Below, piece by piece: positions 1 to 10,266 of a DNA stretch of 36,774 bases. Source of the DNA: CAZCPB01 sp964540295 (lineage in GTDB: Bacteria > Planctomycetota > Phycisphaerae > Phycisphaerales > UBA1924); assembly GCA_964540295.1 (NCBI GenBank), contig CAZIMT010000011.1, positions 1 through 36,774 of the forward strand, read 5' to 3'. Both the position numbers and the translations under genes were made by a program. A model generated the notes under the pieces. It was given only the letters and a program-made list of their open reading frames with translations. It had not been told where the DNA came from and did no database searches. Positions within the stretch are counted from its first letter, which is position 1. Each line of letters opens with the position of its first letter.

Positions 1-2
1 TG

Positions 3-2102
<2,100 letters not shown>

Positions 2103-2144
2103 AGGTTTAGAAAAGTGCTCTCATCGGGGGAGACGAAGAAGCGG

Positions 2145-3251
2145 CTATCGGCCTGCTTTGAACAGCGTTCGCAGCGACTCGAAGATATCGTCGCGGCCGT
2201 TGACCTTGCTCGTGATAACCCGCGGCCCGGCCTCGTCGGGCGCTCCGCCGGGGAAGCCCTCGTTGAGGACGCTAAGGAAGCTGCCGCTGCCATAACTGCT
2301 GGTGACCTGACAGTAGCCGAACATGTTGCAGTGCGGCAGGAGTTGCTCGTCGATGATCTTCACGCAGAGGCGGTTGTCGTTGTCAGAGCTGTTGTCGCCG
2401 TCGGAAAAGTGGAAGAGGTAAATGTTCCAGTCGTTGCGGTCGTAGTGGGCGCTAAGAAGTTCCTTGCAGCACTGGTAGGCCGAGCTGATGCGCGTCCCGC
2501 CGTCCTCACGGATGCTGAAGAAGGTTTTTTTATCGACCTCGGTGGCGCGCACGTCGTGGACGATGTAGCGGCTCTCGATACCCTCATAATTCCGCCGCAG
2601 CCAGGTGTCGATCCAGAAGGCTTCGAGGCGGACGATCTCTTTCTGTTCGTCGCCCATCGAACCCGAGACGTCCATCATGTAGATGATCGCGGCGTTGGAC
2701 TGGGGCTTCTTCACCTCGTTCCAGGTGCGGAAGCGCAGGTCGTTCTTAATGGGGATGACGATCGGGTTCTCGGGGTCATAGGCGCCCAATGAGATCTGGC
2801 GTTTGAGTGCTTCGCGGTAGGTGCGTTTGAAGTGCCGCAGCGAGGCCGGGCCGACCGGGCGGATGCCGGTGTACTTGTCGCGGATGGTGGTGAGCTTGTG
2901 CTGCCCGCGCGGTTCGATTCTCGGCAGCTTGAGTTCCTCAGCCAGGATGTCGGCGAGTTCTTCGAGCGTGACATCGACCTCCAGCATGTGCTGGCCTTCT
3001 TGCTCGCCGCCCTTGCCGTCCTTGCCGCCAACGGACTGCCCTTCGCCGCCCTCGCCCATGCCGACGCCGCCGGAGTTATCCCCGTAACGAAAGGTTGGGA
3101 TGTCGATGTCGTGGACGGGGATTGAGACATAGCGTTTTCCCTCGCGCCCCAGGAGTTCGCCCTTGGTGAGGAACTTGCGCAGGTCCTTGCGGATCTTGCC
3201 GCGGACAATCTGGCGGAAGCGTTGGTGGTCTTGTTCGATCTTGTTGACCAT
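2145..3251 (-). CDS. DUF444 family protein (YeaH/YhbH-like, von Willebrand A fold)
   Basis: A 368-residue protein beginning MVNKIEQDHQRF, matching the N-terminus of the DUF444/UPF0229 family (E. coli YeaH, Bacillus YhbH). A Gly-rich acidic linker (about residues 58-90) follows, then a VWA-like domain with a MIDAS motif DVSGSMG near residue 192 and a later FSDGD block. The length fits the family. In other bacteria the gene usually sits with the PrkA/YeaG kinase and SpoVR/YcgB and is linked to stationary-phase, stress or sporulation programmes. Neither partner is visible here, so this copy is an orphan within the window. The ATG at 3249-3251 gives the family N-terminus. Its molecular function is unknown. 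Confidence 0.9.
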   Translation of the reverse strand: MVNKIEQDHQRFRQIVRGKIRKDLRKFLTKGELLGREGKRYVSIPVHDIDIPTFRYGDNSGGVGMGEGGEGQSVGGKDGKGGEQEGQHMLEVDVTLEELADILAEELKLPRIEPRGQHKLTTIRDKYTGIRPVGPASLRHFKRTYREALKRQISLGAYDPENPIVIPIKNDLRFRTWNEVKKPQSNAAIIYMMDVSGSMGDEQKEIVRLEAFWIDTWLRRNYEGIESRYIVHDVRATEVDKKTFFSIREDGGTRISSAYQCCKELLSAHYDRNDWNIYLFHFSDGDNSSDNDNRLCVKIIDEQLLPHCNMFGYCQVTSSYGSGSFLSVLNEGFPGGAPDEAGPRVITSKVNGRDDIFESLRTLFKAGR

Positions 3252-3520
3252 GGGTCGTGGCCGTCCGTGGCTGCCCGCGCGATCGGGGACGCGATTGCGG
3301 GGCTCGATCGGAATCTTTCATAAGACTCTTCGGACCAACGCGGGTGCGAGTTGCGTTGGATTCTGGCTTCGAGGCGAGTACAGATTCGCTGGGAGCAGCC
3401 GTGTGAGCGATGCTGGGGGAAGCTCGGATTTCGATTCTTGTTGTACGGATTGGCGGGAGGCCGCGTTCGCTTCATACTCGGACGACGGGGAGATAATCGT
3501 GATCGCTTCGGGAGGAAGAG

Positions 3521-3543
3521 TCGGCTCGGAGAGCCGACCTACC
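3521..3543. repeat. Dispersed palindromic repeat, copy 1
   Basis: Contains the perfect hairpin TCGGCTC-GGA-GAGCCGA followed by CCTACC. The same 23 bases occur at 34176-34198. This copy lies 7 bases beyond the stop codon of the minus-strand lipoprotein gene at 3551. It has no T-run, so it is a REP-like or 3'-UTR element rather than a classical intrinsic terminator. The remainder of the 299-base interval 3252-3550 shows nothing else recognisable. Confidence 0.7.
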
Positions 3544-3550
3544 AAGACCG

Positions 3551-4231
3551 TTACTTCACCAACTCCGCCCGGTGCGTCTGCCCCGTCAGGGCGTCGATAA
3601 ACTCAACCCGGAGCAGGAGCTTGGATTTGCGGTCGGCGATCGGCGCGTCGAACTTAAGTTCGACAGCGTACGCGGTGCCGAGCAGGCCGCTGCGGTAGGC
3701 GTCGCGAAGTTTCGTCGGAGAGAGCTCAACGCGAGATTGCCCGAGCACGGCGCGGTCGAGCGTGGCCTGGTCGTTCTTGGTGACGTCGAGACTCGCGGGC
3801 AGCACGAGCGCTGTTGCGCGGAGAGTTCCCACGAGCGGGACGAAGCGGCCTCGCCCGTCGCGAGGCTGGATATGAATGGTGACGCCGGTGGCGGGCTTGG
3901 TCGGGTCGGTGGGATCGAAACCGCTGAGCGAGTCGATGGAGATGCCGGTGCAGCGCGAGACCGCGTCGAGAACTTCGGCGGGGAGGTTCGAACCGCGAGC
4001 GTGCTCAGACTCGGCGAGCTTGACGCGGAGCTCTTCCTTCTCGCCGGTGAGCGCGGCGATGGTGCTTTCGAGGCCAATTTTTTCGCGACGCAGCTGGTCG
4101 TTGGCTTCGGAGACAGATTGATTGCCGCCCAGCGTGCACGCGCTGAGGGTCGTGAGCATCACGAGCACGAGCGTGTATGCAATGGTGTTGAGGCGGGGAC
4201 GACCGGACTGGTTAGGAAGTCTTAGCGTCAT
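3551..4231 (-). CDS. Putative coiled-coil lipoprotein, function unknown
   Basis: 226 residues from ATG 4231; TTG and CTG codons just upstream in frame are less likely starts. The N-terminus carries basic residues, a hydrophobic stretch and a lipobox-like LSAC with the Cys at residue 32, so lipid anchoring after signal peptidase II cleavage is expected. Residues of about 38-75 are a charged heptad-like segment (ANDQLRREKIGLESTIAALT) suited to a short coiled coil. The remaining 140 residues look like a compact beta-rich domain with no motif I recognise. The stop TAA at 3551-3553 is followed closely by the palindromic repeat at 3521-3543. The gene lies upstream of the DUF444 gene on the same strand, about 300 bases apart, so co-transcription is uncertain. 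Confidence 0.75.
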   Translation of the reverse strand: MTLRLPNQSGRPRLNTIAYTLVLVMLTTLSACTLGGNQSVSEANDQLRREKIGLESTIAALTGEKEELRVKLAESEHARGSNLPAEVLDAVSRCTGISIDSLSGFDPTDPTKPATGVTIHIQPRDGRGRFVPLVGTLRATALVLPASLDVTKNDQATLDRAVLGQSRVELSPTKLRDAYRSGLLGTAYAVELKFDAPIADRKSKLLLRVEFIDALTGQTHRAELVK

Positions 4232-4270
4232 CAGCAAGAGCGTAGCGCGGTGCGTGTGAACGCGGGAACA

Positions 4271-4302
4271 AGAAAAAACCCACGGCTTGGTCGCCGTGGG
4301 TT
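4271..4302 (-). terminator. Rho-independent terminator of the clpP pair
   Basis: A perfect 10-bp stem AACCCACGGC/GCCGTGGGTT with a 6-base loop occupies 4277-4302. On the minus strand it is followed directly by a run of T residues (A-run at about 4272-4278 on the plus strand). It lies about 30 bases beyond the stop codon of the downstream clpP, where termination of the clpP unit is expected. Confidence 0.9.
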
Positions 4303-4333
4303 GGTGCGTTCGGTCGGTCGCGCGAGGCTCGAT

Positions 4334-4960
4334 TTATTCTTCGCTGGCCTTGGGATCGCGCTTGATCTGGGTCATCTTGGTGAGGATCTTATCGACGAGC
4401 CCGTACTCGAGCATCTCGTTCTCGTCGAGCCACTTGTTGCGGTCGCAGTCCTTGGCGATGCGGTCGATGGTCTGCCCGGTGGTCGCGGCGTAGGTGTGGT
4501 AGAGGCGGTCGCGGATGCGGAGCATCTCGCGAGCCTCGATCTCGATGTCGGTGGCCTGCCCTTCCATCACGCCCGAGAGCAGCGGCTGGTGCATCAGGTT
4601 GCGCGAGTTGGGGAGCGTGAACCGCTTGCCCTTGGTGCCGCTCACCGAGATCAGCGACCCCATGCTCGCGGCCTGCCCGATGATGTAGGTGCAGATGTCG
4701 CAGTTGATGTGGTTCATCGTGTCGATGATGCCCAGCCCGGCCGAGACCGAGCCGCCCGGCGAGTTCACGTAAAGATGAACATCGTTCTTCGAGTCGTCGT
4801 TGGCCAGGAAGAGCAGCTGCGCGATGATGACGTTGGCGACCTCGTCGGTGACAGGCCCGCCGAGGAAGATGATGCGGTCCTTGAGCAGGCGCGAGTAGAT
4901 GTCGTACGCGCGCTCGCCCTTGGCAGACTTTTCGATGACGATCGGGACCAGGTAAGACAT
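4334..4960 (-). CDS. clpP: ATP-dependent Clp protease proteolytic subunit, paralogue with Asn at the triad Asp position
   Basis: 208 residues from ATG 4960, preceded by a GGAAGAG ribosome binding site; a TTG 15 bases upstream overlaps that site and is not chosen. ClpP forms a double-heptamer degradation chamber that works with Clp/Hsp100 unfoldases in the cytoplasm. Visible motifs are NSPGG (66-70), GQAASMG with nucleophile Ser99, and NLMHQP with His124. Anchoring on the conserved YGLVD and on the neighbouring paralogue, the third triad position is Asn175 in CDRNKW, where ClpP normally has Asp. The protein is therefore probably a weaker or partner-dependent subunit, as known for Listeria ClpP1. 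The partner would be the clpP 123 bases upstream. No clpX or clpA is adjacent. Confidence 0.95.
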   Translation of the reverse strand: MSYLVPIVIEKSAKGERAYDIYSRLLKDRIIFLGGPVTDEVANVIIAQLLFLANDDSKNDVHLYVNSPGGSVSAGLGIIDTMNHINCDICTYIIGQAASMGSLISVSGTKGKRFTLPNSRNLMHQPLLSGVMEGQATDIEIEAREMLRIRDRLYHTYAATTGQTIDRIAKDCDRNKWLDENEMLEYGLVDKILTKMTQIKRDPKASEE

Positions 4961-5083
4961 AGTTTTCTCTTCCAACTAAGGGCCGGTGTTGTCGCAGCAC
5001 GCCGGTTGATTCGATCAGGTTGATTCACGAGCGGTCGTTCGGATCCAGTCGGTGAGGTGGTGACCACGCCGACCCGTGTTCAC

Positions 5084-5686
5084 TCATCGCGCCCCGGGCG
5101 TCGCGGTGGGCATCTTCTGCGGCTCACTGAGTACCTCATCGACGAGCCCGTAGCGCACGGCCTCTTCGGCGGTGAAGTACTTGTCACGCTCGCTATCGCG
5201 CTGGACGCTCTCGATCGATTGGCCCGAGTGCACCGAGATGATGCGGTTCAACTCCTGCTTGCTCTTGATGATCTGCTCGGCTTGGATCCGGATGTCCTCG
5301 GCCTGGCCGGTGATCCCGCCGTAGGGCTGGTGGATCATCACCTTGGCGTGCGGCAGGATGTAGCGTTTGCCCTTGGTGCCCGAGGCCAGCAGGAGTGCCG
5401 CCCCGGAGAAGGCCCGGCCTAGACAGTAGGTGGAGACGTTTGAACTCAGGAACTGCATGGCGTCGTAGATGGCCAGCGTGTCGTCCACGGCCCCGCCGGG
5501 CGAGTTGATGTAGAGGTTGATATCGGTCCCTCGTTTTTCCTTGTCGAGGTAGAGCATCTGCATCATGACGCGAGCGGCCGAGCCTTGGTTGATCTCCCCG
5601 ATGAGGAAGATAATCCGGTTCTCGAGCAGCAGCTCGTCGATGGTCATCTCACGTGTGCGCTGATAGGAAACGTTGGCGGCGGGCAT
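5084..5686 (-). CDS. clpP: ATP-dependent Clp protease proteolytic subunit, intact triad
   Basis: 200 residues starting MPAANVSYQR at ATG 5686, with AAAGGAA about 9 bases upstream; the open frame extends further up but that part does not resemble ClpP. The catalytic triad is complete: Ser94 in GRAFSGA, His119 in VMIHQPYGG and Asp168 in SERDKYF. The usual GQAASMG around the nucleophile is altered to GRAFSGA, so the substrate pocket may differ from the downstream paralogue. The gene is first in the clpP-clpP unit, 123 bases from the second copy with no terminator between them, so the two subunits are probably co-expressed and may form mixed-ring complexes. Function is secure; the mixed-ring idea is inference. 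Confidence 0.95.
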   Translation of the reverse strand: MPAANVSYQRTREMTIDELLLENRIIFLIGEINQGSAARVMMQMLYLDKEKRGTDINLYINSPGGAVDDTLAIYDAMQFLSSNVSTYCLGRAFSGAALLLASGTKGKRYILPHAKVMIHQPYGGITGQAEDIRIQAEQIIKSKQELNRIISVHSGQSIESVQRDSERDKYFTAEEAVRYGLVDEVLSEPQKMPTATPGAR

Positions 5687-6058
5687 GCGGGCGGTTCCTT
5701 TCCGGAGAGACAGAGGCCGGGCTTGCGACGCACGGCTCGGCGTGGCTCGTTCATGTCGAACCGCTTTTATCGGTTCGACCGGGCCTGCCGCGCCATGGTA
5801 GCGTCGAGCTTTCCATCGGAGGATCACGCAAACGGTGTGAGCGAGGGTCATCGGCATTCTGAGGGCCGTACGAGGCCCCTAAGCGGCTATGCGGCATCCA
5901 CGAAGCTGTCAGAGTGACAGCCACGCCCGTGGAGAACGCCGGGACGACAGGCGGGGCTACTCCGCCTGTCGTCCCGGCTTGTCGTGTTCGGCCAGCGCGC
6001 GGAGATGAACCGAGAACGGCCCAAGAGCACGCTCGATCCATGATCGCGCGGCGGTCGG
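5687..6058. other. Non-coding interval upstream of clpP with clustered hairpins
   Basis: This 372-base interval separates the SGNH gene stop from the clpP start on the same strand. It should hold the clpP promoter, but I cannot place one with confidence. Its main content is the hairpin cluster at 5906-5978. No open frame here resembles a gene. Confidence 0.5.
5906..5978. repeat. Cluster of inverted repeats with a 17-bp perfect stem
   Basis: Three inverted repeats follow each other: CTGTCA-GAG-TGACAG at 5906-5920, the short CCAC/GTGG stem at about 5921-5932, and a perfect 17-bp stem at 5938-5954 pairing with 5962-5978 around the 7-base loop GGCTACT. There is no T-run on either side, so simple intrinsic termination is unlikely. 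The position about 80 bases beyond the stop codon of the SGNH gene fits a REP-like or 3'-end-stabilising element. Confidence 0.7.
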
Positions 6059-7504
6059 TCAGCACCCAGACACGAACGCAACGGCGAAGGCGTCGAAGTC
6101 GTCGCCGTTGGTGAAACCGTCGCCGTTGAAATCTGCTTGGTGGTCGCCAGCTTCGAAGAGGGCTGTGAACACATCAAAGTCGTCCCCGTTCACGAAGCCG
6201 TCGCCGTTGACGTCGGTCGGGCACGGGTCGGGGTTCAGCATGGCGGAGTTCATGAGCATTGCGAGGTGCTGGACTCCAGCGGCGTTGGGGTGAACGCCGT
6301 CAGAGAGGTACGCCGCCTTGTTAAAGGACTCTCCGCCAGCCAGCCTGTAAAGGTTCAGAGTTGAGACGCTCAAGTCGGCCAGCGCGAGGTCGAACTGAGC
6401 TTGGGCGACCTGCTGGTGGAACGACTCGTCGTAGCCGGTTTTGTACTGTGACACCAGCAGCCAGCGGGGCGCGAGTGCTCCGAGCGAAGAGATGACCGTG
6501 TTGTGCCGGTCCATGATCGCGCGAAGGTTGTTTCGGTACGGTGAGCGGTCGCCGACGGCGAAACCGTTCGCCTCCTCCTGGGAGATGTTTTGCCCCAGCC
6601 AGAGTATGACGTGGGTCGGCGGGTCGGTGGCGCGGTACAGCTGCGCGATGGCCTCGTTGGAGAACTTCGCTGGCGCAAGATGGTCGATGGTGCGCCACCC
6701 GCCGTGTGAGATGAACTGCATCTGAACGCCCGCGATGCCCTCGGCTCGGAATCGAGTTCCCATCGTGATGACGCCGTTGCGACGCTCCACCGGGACCGCG
6801 GTCAGCGTGTCGGAAGCGACGCGGAGCGTTGGCAGTCCGGGTCCGCCGGAGATCGTGCAATCAACGAAGACGATCTCGTTCGTGGGGATCTCCGGGCCGC
6901 GGTACACGGTTTCGCTGTTGATAACGTCGTTGCGAACGCCCTGAACCGTGAACCCGGGGTACTGGCACGGCCCGTCGAAGGCGATGAGCCGAGCGCTGAG
7001 CGTGTAGCGGCCGTCGAACGGGTTCCCGAGCCTCATGTTTCCCAGGTTCGAAACATTGACGGCCGAGAGCGTGAGTAACGAGCCCACGCCCGGGGGCGCA
7101 TCCCAGATCGTGTCGCGGTAGCGCAACGGCGAGAAGGCCGACGGCCCACAGAAGGGGAAGTTCTCGGGCTGTCTGACCACGCTTGCCGCCGGAAAGGACT
7201 GCCCGTTGGTGTACCCGATATCGCTGTTGCCGTTGTCGGCGTGGACTACCCAGCCATTAAAGGGCATCTCGAACTGATCGCGATATCCCGCCTGCATGCG
7301 GTTGATGTTGCCAGTGGAGTTGATGGAGTCGCCGATGACTTCGAGAACCTGCTGCCCGTCTGGGTTGTACAAGTCATCGGCAAACGCGGAGAGTCGGAAG
7401 CTCGTCGGCGGTTCGGCCCGAGTCGGGTGTGCGCCAGCGAAAAACGCCAAGGCGGTCATGGTCAGACGGGCACTTGAGTATCTGAAGAATGAAAGAGCGT
7501 TCAT
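6059..7504 (-). CDS. Secreted SGNH/GDSL-type hydrolase with C-terminal GC-type dockerin repeats
   Basis: 481 residues from ATG 7504, with a signal-peptide-like N-terminus ending near PTRA. A GTG at 7525 that directly abuts the upstream stop is an alternative start. The SGNH blocks are recognisable: VIGDSIN with nucleophile Ser60, WLGQN supplying the Asn, and SDGVHPN near residue 404 supplying Asp and His. Such enzymes are esterases, lipases or carbohydrate deacetylases; the substrate is not evident. The C-terminus has two calcium-loop repeats (DVNGDGFVNGDD and DFNGDGFTNGDD), a Cys just before the first, and ends in VSGC. The gene sits 21 bases downstream of the deiminase-like gene, so the two probably form an operon. 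Confidence 0.85.
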   Translation of the reverse strand: MNALSFFRYSSARLTMTALAFFAGAHPTRAEPPTSFRLSAFADDLYNPDGQQVLEVIGDSINSTGNINRMQAGYRDQFEMPFNGWVVHADNGNSDIGYTNGQSFPAASVVRQPENFPFCGPSAFSPLRYRDTIWDAPPGVGSLLTLSAVNVSNLGNMRLGNPFDGRYTLSARLIAFDGPCQYPGFTVQGVRNDVINSETVYRGPEIPTNEIVFVDCTISGGPGLPTLRVASDTLTAVPVERRNGVITMGTRFRAEGIAGVQMQFISHGGWRTIDHLAPAKFSNEAIAQLYRATDPPTHVILWLGQNISQEEANGFAVGDRSPYRNNLRAIMDRHNTVISSLGALAPRWLLVSQYKTGYDESFHQQVAQAQFDLALADLSVSTLNLYRLAGGESFNKAAYLSDGVHPNAAGVQHLAMLMNSAMLNPDPCPTDVNGDGFVNGDDFDVFTALFEAGDHQADFNGDGFTNGDDFDAFAVAFVSGC

Positions 7505-7525
7505 AGATGGAATTCTCGCGTTCAC

Positions 7526-9295
7526 TCAACAGCCCAGTTCGTAACGGGTGACGTACCCGTCGAAATCATCGCCGGTCACGAAGCCGTCAGAATCGAAGTC
7601 TGCGCTGAGAAGACCGGCCTCGAACGCCAAGACATACGCGTCGAAGTCGTCGCCGGTTACGAAACCGTCCTCATCAAAGTCGGCCGCGCAGTGCGGGCCG
7701 TCGATCTTGAAGTTCTGATCGCTCGCGTCGGCGCCCGTGTTTCCCAAAGCATCACGAGCAACGACACGAAGCCGGGCGCGAGTGCTGTAAACCGTGGGCA
7801 CTGCCCAGTTTTCCGTTCCATCATCGGACGTCGCCGCAGCGATGGTCGTCGGCCAAGTCAGCCCGCCGTCGAGCGAGAGCTGGATGTCCACATTCGAGAC
7901 GCTGATGTCGTCGTCGGTGATCCATTGGATCGGCACAACCTGCCCGGGGATGTACGTCGCGCCGCCGTTAGGGGTTTTCAGATAGGCGGTCGGGGCCGTG
8001 CCGCCCAGCGGCGCGGGAACGTGCATGACGATGCAGTGCATCACGCCCGCCGAGGTGACGATCGCCTGGCAATCGACCTGCACGACCTTGTGAGCTGGCT
8101 TATCGGCGGTTTCCCAAACGCTCTTCCAGGCGTTGAGAGCCGCAGTGTTGTGCCCGGCGCTGACGATGGTGCTGTTGGTGTAGGTCGGCAGCAGCAGCAG
8201 GTCGTTGCAGATCACGACGTTGCAATAGGTGTAGTGTGTGCCCGAGAGCGAGCGAGCTGGCACGCGGCTGACGGTGTAGCCCTGGCTCGTGTAGTACACG
8301 GCCGCGTTGTCGCAGATCACGTCCTGCGCCGAACCAACATTGTTCGGCCAGTCCGAGATCATCACCTTCTTATCACCAAAGACCTGCACCCACATATCAA
8401 GATGCTGGGTGGAATCGACGCTGGCTGGGTAGGGATCGAAGAGGTGCGTGGTGACGTTCTGGTAGCTCTGCCAGTAGGCGATGATCTGCGTTTCGCTGAG
8501 CGTCGGGTTTTCGTTTTTGATGAGCTTGGTGGCAAAGCTCTCGCCCAGCGCGTTGAGGTGGAAGTTGCCACCACCGTGGATGAGCGGGATGTCGTATACC
8601 GGCTGCTTCTTGAGCGGGCCGAACCACTGGCTGAAGGTGTCGTCGTTGGGGCGCGGGCGGTTGTAGGTGTGATCGACGATAGCGCGGACGTCGCCCTGGT
8701 AGATGTAGCGCGGGCCATAGTCGCGGATCCAAATCGTGTCGAGAGGTCGGATAAAGAACTTGACGCGCGAAAGGTTTGCGCCTTGCGTGGTGAGCAGCGT
8801 GGTCGCCGTGGTTTGCACGGCCGCGCTGGGGACGACGACGTAGTAGTCGGCGTTGCCAACGGTCGTGGCTTGCGCGCCCATCTTGGCGAGTATCGTGAGG
8901 AAGGTTGACGATCCGATCCATGACACCAGCACAGCCTGCATCGGCTCGTACTCGGCAACGCAGCGCACGGGGCCCGTCGGCGGCGTGGCCGAGCCCCGCG
9001 TGGACGCATCGCCGTTCCCGCCTCGCGCGACCAGCGGGTGCTCGATCAAGTACCGCTTCTCGTTCTCGGTCAACGAACGTGGCAGGAAAACACCGTCAGG
9101 AAAAACCATCCCCTCGTCGGTCACGATCGGGTCGGCATCCGGCGATGGTTGCTCCTGCGCGAACACGGCGCTGGCGACCGACATCGACCCCGCAAGAGCA
9201 ACCAGCGCCGCTCGCCTCGTCAAGGCCTCGAATATCGAGGCTCGCACGCTGCGCCCTGCAACCTGGAATCGGCGAGAAGTTTTTTCAATGACCAT
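7526..9295 (-). CDS. Secreted peptidylarginine/agmatine deiminase-superfamily protein with GC-type dockerin repeats
   Basis: 589 residues from ATG 9295, with AGGGAG upstream; a TTG further up is less likely. Residues 1-46 are a signal peptide containing a Tat-like TRRAA. The core shows deiminase landmarks: WIRDYGP with Asp192, GGGNFH (241-246), QHLDMW with His298 and Asp300, and a candidate nucleophile Cys421 in VMHCIVMHVP. The HxD arrangement followed by an Ig-like domain (about 430-540) is like Porphyromonas PPAD, which converts protein arginine to citrulline. Free agmatine or peptides remain possible substrates. The tail has two EF-hand-like repeats (DFDEDGFVTGDD, DFDSDGFVTGDD), a Cys before them, and ends ELGC. 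It is first in a two-gene unit with the SGNH gene. Confidence 0.87.
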   Translation of the reverse strand: MVIEKTSRRFQVAGRSVRASIFEALTRRAALVALAGSMSVASAVFAQEQPSPDADPIVTDEGMVFPDGVFLPRSLTENEKRYLIEHPLVARGGNGDASTRGSATPPTGPVRCVAEYEPMQAVLVSWIGSSTFLTILAKMGAQATTVGNADYYVVVPSAAVQTTATTLLTTQGANLSRVKFFIRPLDTIWIRDYGPRYIYQGDVRAIVDHTYNRPRPNDDTFSQWFGPLKKQPVYDIPLIHGGGNFHLNALGESFATKLIKNENPTLSETQIIAYWQSYQNVTTHLFDPYPASVDSTQHLDMWVQVFGDKKVMISDWPNNVGSAQDVICDNAAVYYTSQGYTVSRVPARSLSGTHYTYCNVVICNDLLLLPTYTNSTIVSAGHNTAALNAWKSVWETADKPAHKVVQVDCQAIVTSAGVMHCIVMHVPAPLGGTAPTAYLKTPNGGATYIPGQVVPIQWITDDDISVSNVDIQLSLDGGLTWPTTIAAATSDDGTENWAVPTVYSTRARLRVVARDALGNTGADASDQNFKIDGPHCAADFDEDGFVTGDDFDAYVLAFEAGLLSADFDSDGFVTGDDFDGYVTRYELGC

Positions 9296-9548
9296 GCAAA
9301 GGCTCCCTACGAACAATTTTACCAGCGCGATTGGCCGCTCCGCCGACGCGGCACATGAACTGCCCGCGGCTCATAGTAGTGTGCCACGAAAGCCTACCCA
9401 ATGCACGAGATAACGCGGGCCGAAAACATATATTCTTGACCGCAAGTACGGAAGCTGGAAGGCTGTCGCACGCGCCAGATGATCGTGTCGAGGCCTTTGG
9501 AGAGGCCTGCTGCGACATTTTCAGTGAAACGCCAGACACGCACGGCGC

Positions 9549-9971
9549 TCACCGAGGATCATCACGGCGAAGTATCTCGCTGACCGCTTCCTTTTTCGCG
9601 ACCGCTTCTTCTTGCCCGCGAAAGAGCGCCGCTGTCATCACGGGCCATCCGCCGAGGATCAAGAGCAGAAGGAAGACGCCTCCGAACCCAAGGATTAATG
9701 AAAGGCTTACGTCTCGCTGGATCGCCCAGGTGACCGCGCCGATCGCCAACGCCGTGAGCACGATCGCCAAGACCTTCCATCCGAGAACACGCTGGGTCTT
9801 TGTCGGAGGGAGGCCATCCGCAGATTCTTTCGACATCAACTCACGCTGACGCACGTCAAGAATCGCCGATTCTCGCGAGGTGAGCGCGGGCGTTTCGGTT
9901 TCGTCGGCAACAGGTTCAATCTTCGGCACGCGCCCATCAGGCATAGGTCCCGTCGAGCCATGTTCGGACAT
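9549..9971 (-). CDS. Small two-helix membrane protein, function unknown
   Basis: 140 residues from ATG 9971, chosen because CAGGAG lies about 7 bases upstream; longer in-frame starts lack such a site. The first 65 residues are hydrophilic and Glu/Pro-rich. Two predicted membrane helices follow: roughly 67-85 (VLAIVLTALAIGAVTWAI) and 92-113 (LSLILGFGGVFLLLLILGGW). A short charged C-terminal tail rich in Glu, Lys and Arg follows. No family is recognised. It is the only gene inside the dockerin array that lacks the Gly-Cys tail and a secretion signal. It is separated by 295 and 253 bases from its neighbours, so it is probably transcribed alone. A role in handling the array's products is possible but unsupported. 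Confidence 0.65.
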   Translation of the reverse strand: MSEHGSTGPMPDGRVPKIEPVADETETPALTSRESAILDVRQRELMSKESADGLPPTKTQRVLGWKVLAIVLTALAIGAVTWAIQRDVSLSLILGFGGVFLLLLILGGWPVMTAALFRGQEEAVAKKEAVSEILRRDDPR

Positions 9972-10266
9972 CACAGTGCTCCTGAAAACCACGAGGTAGC
10001 CTGCCAACGCGAAAATTTCCGGAGACACGGCACCTCATACCGCGAGATATGGTGAGGCCGTTCAATCAATTGTCGAACGCGAAAACATCCCTCATTTACG
10101 AAAGAGGGAGCGTTGCAACAGCACCCTCACCAGAGTCGTCAAGGGCTTCGTTGAGCGCCCGAGAGCCTCTCGAGCCCTGAAGAACGTCGCGGTCATAAAG
10201 AGCCAAGACCGACCCGCACTATGAGCGATCTGTACCTGATTTCAGCCGATGTCGAGTCGTTCGATC

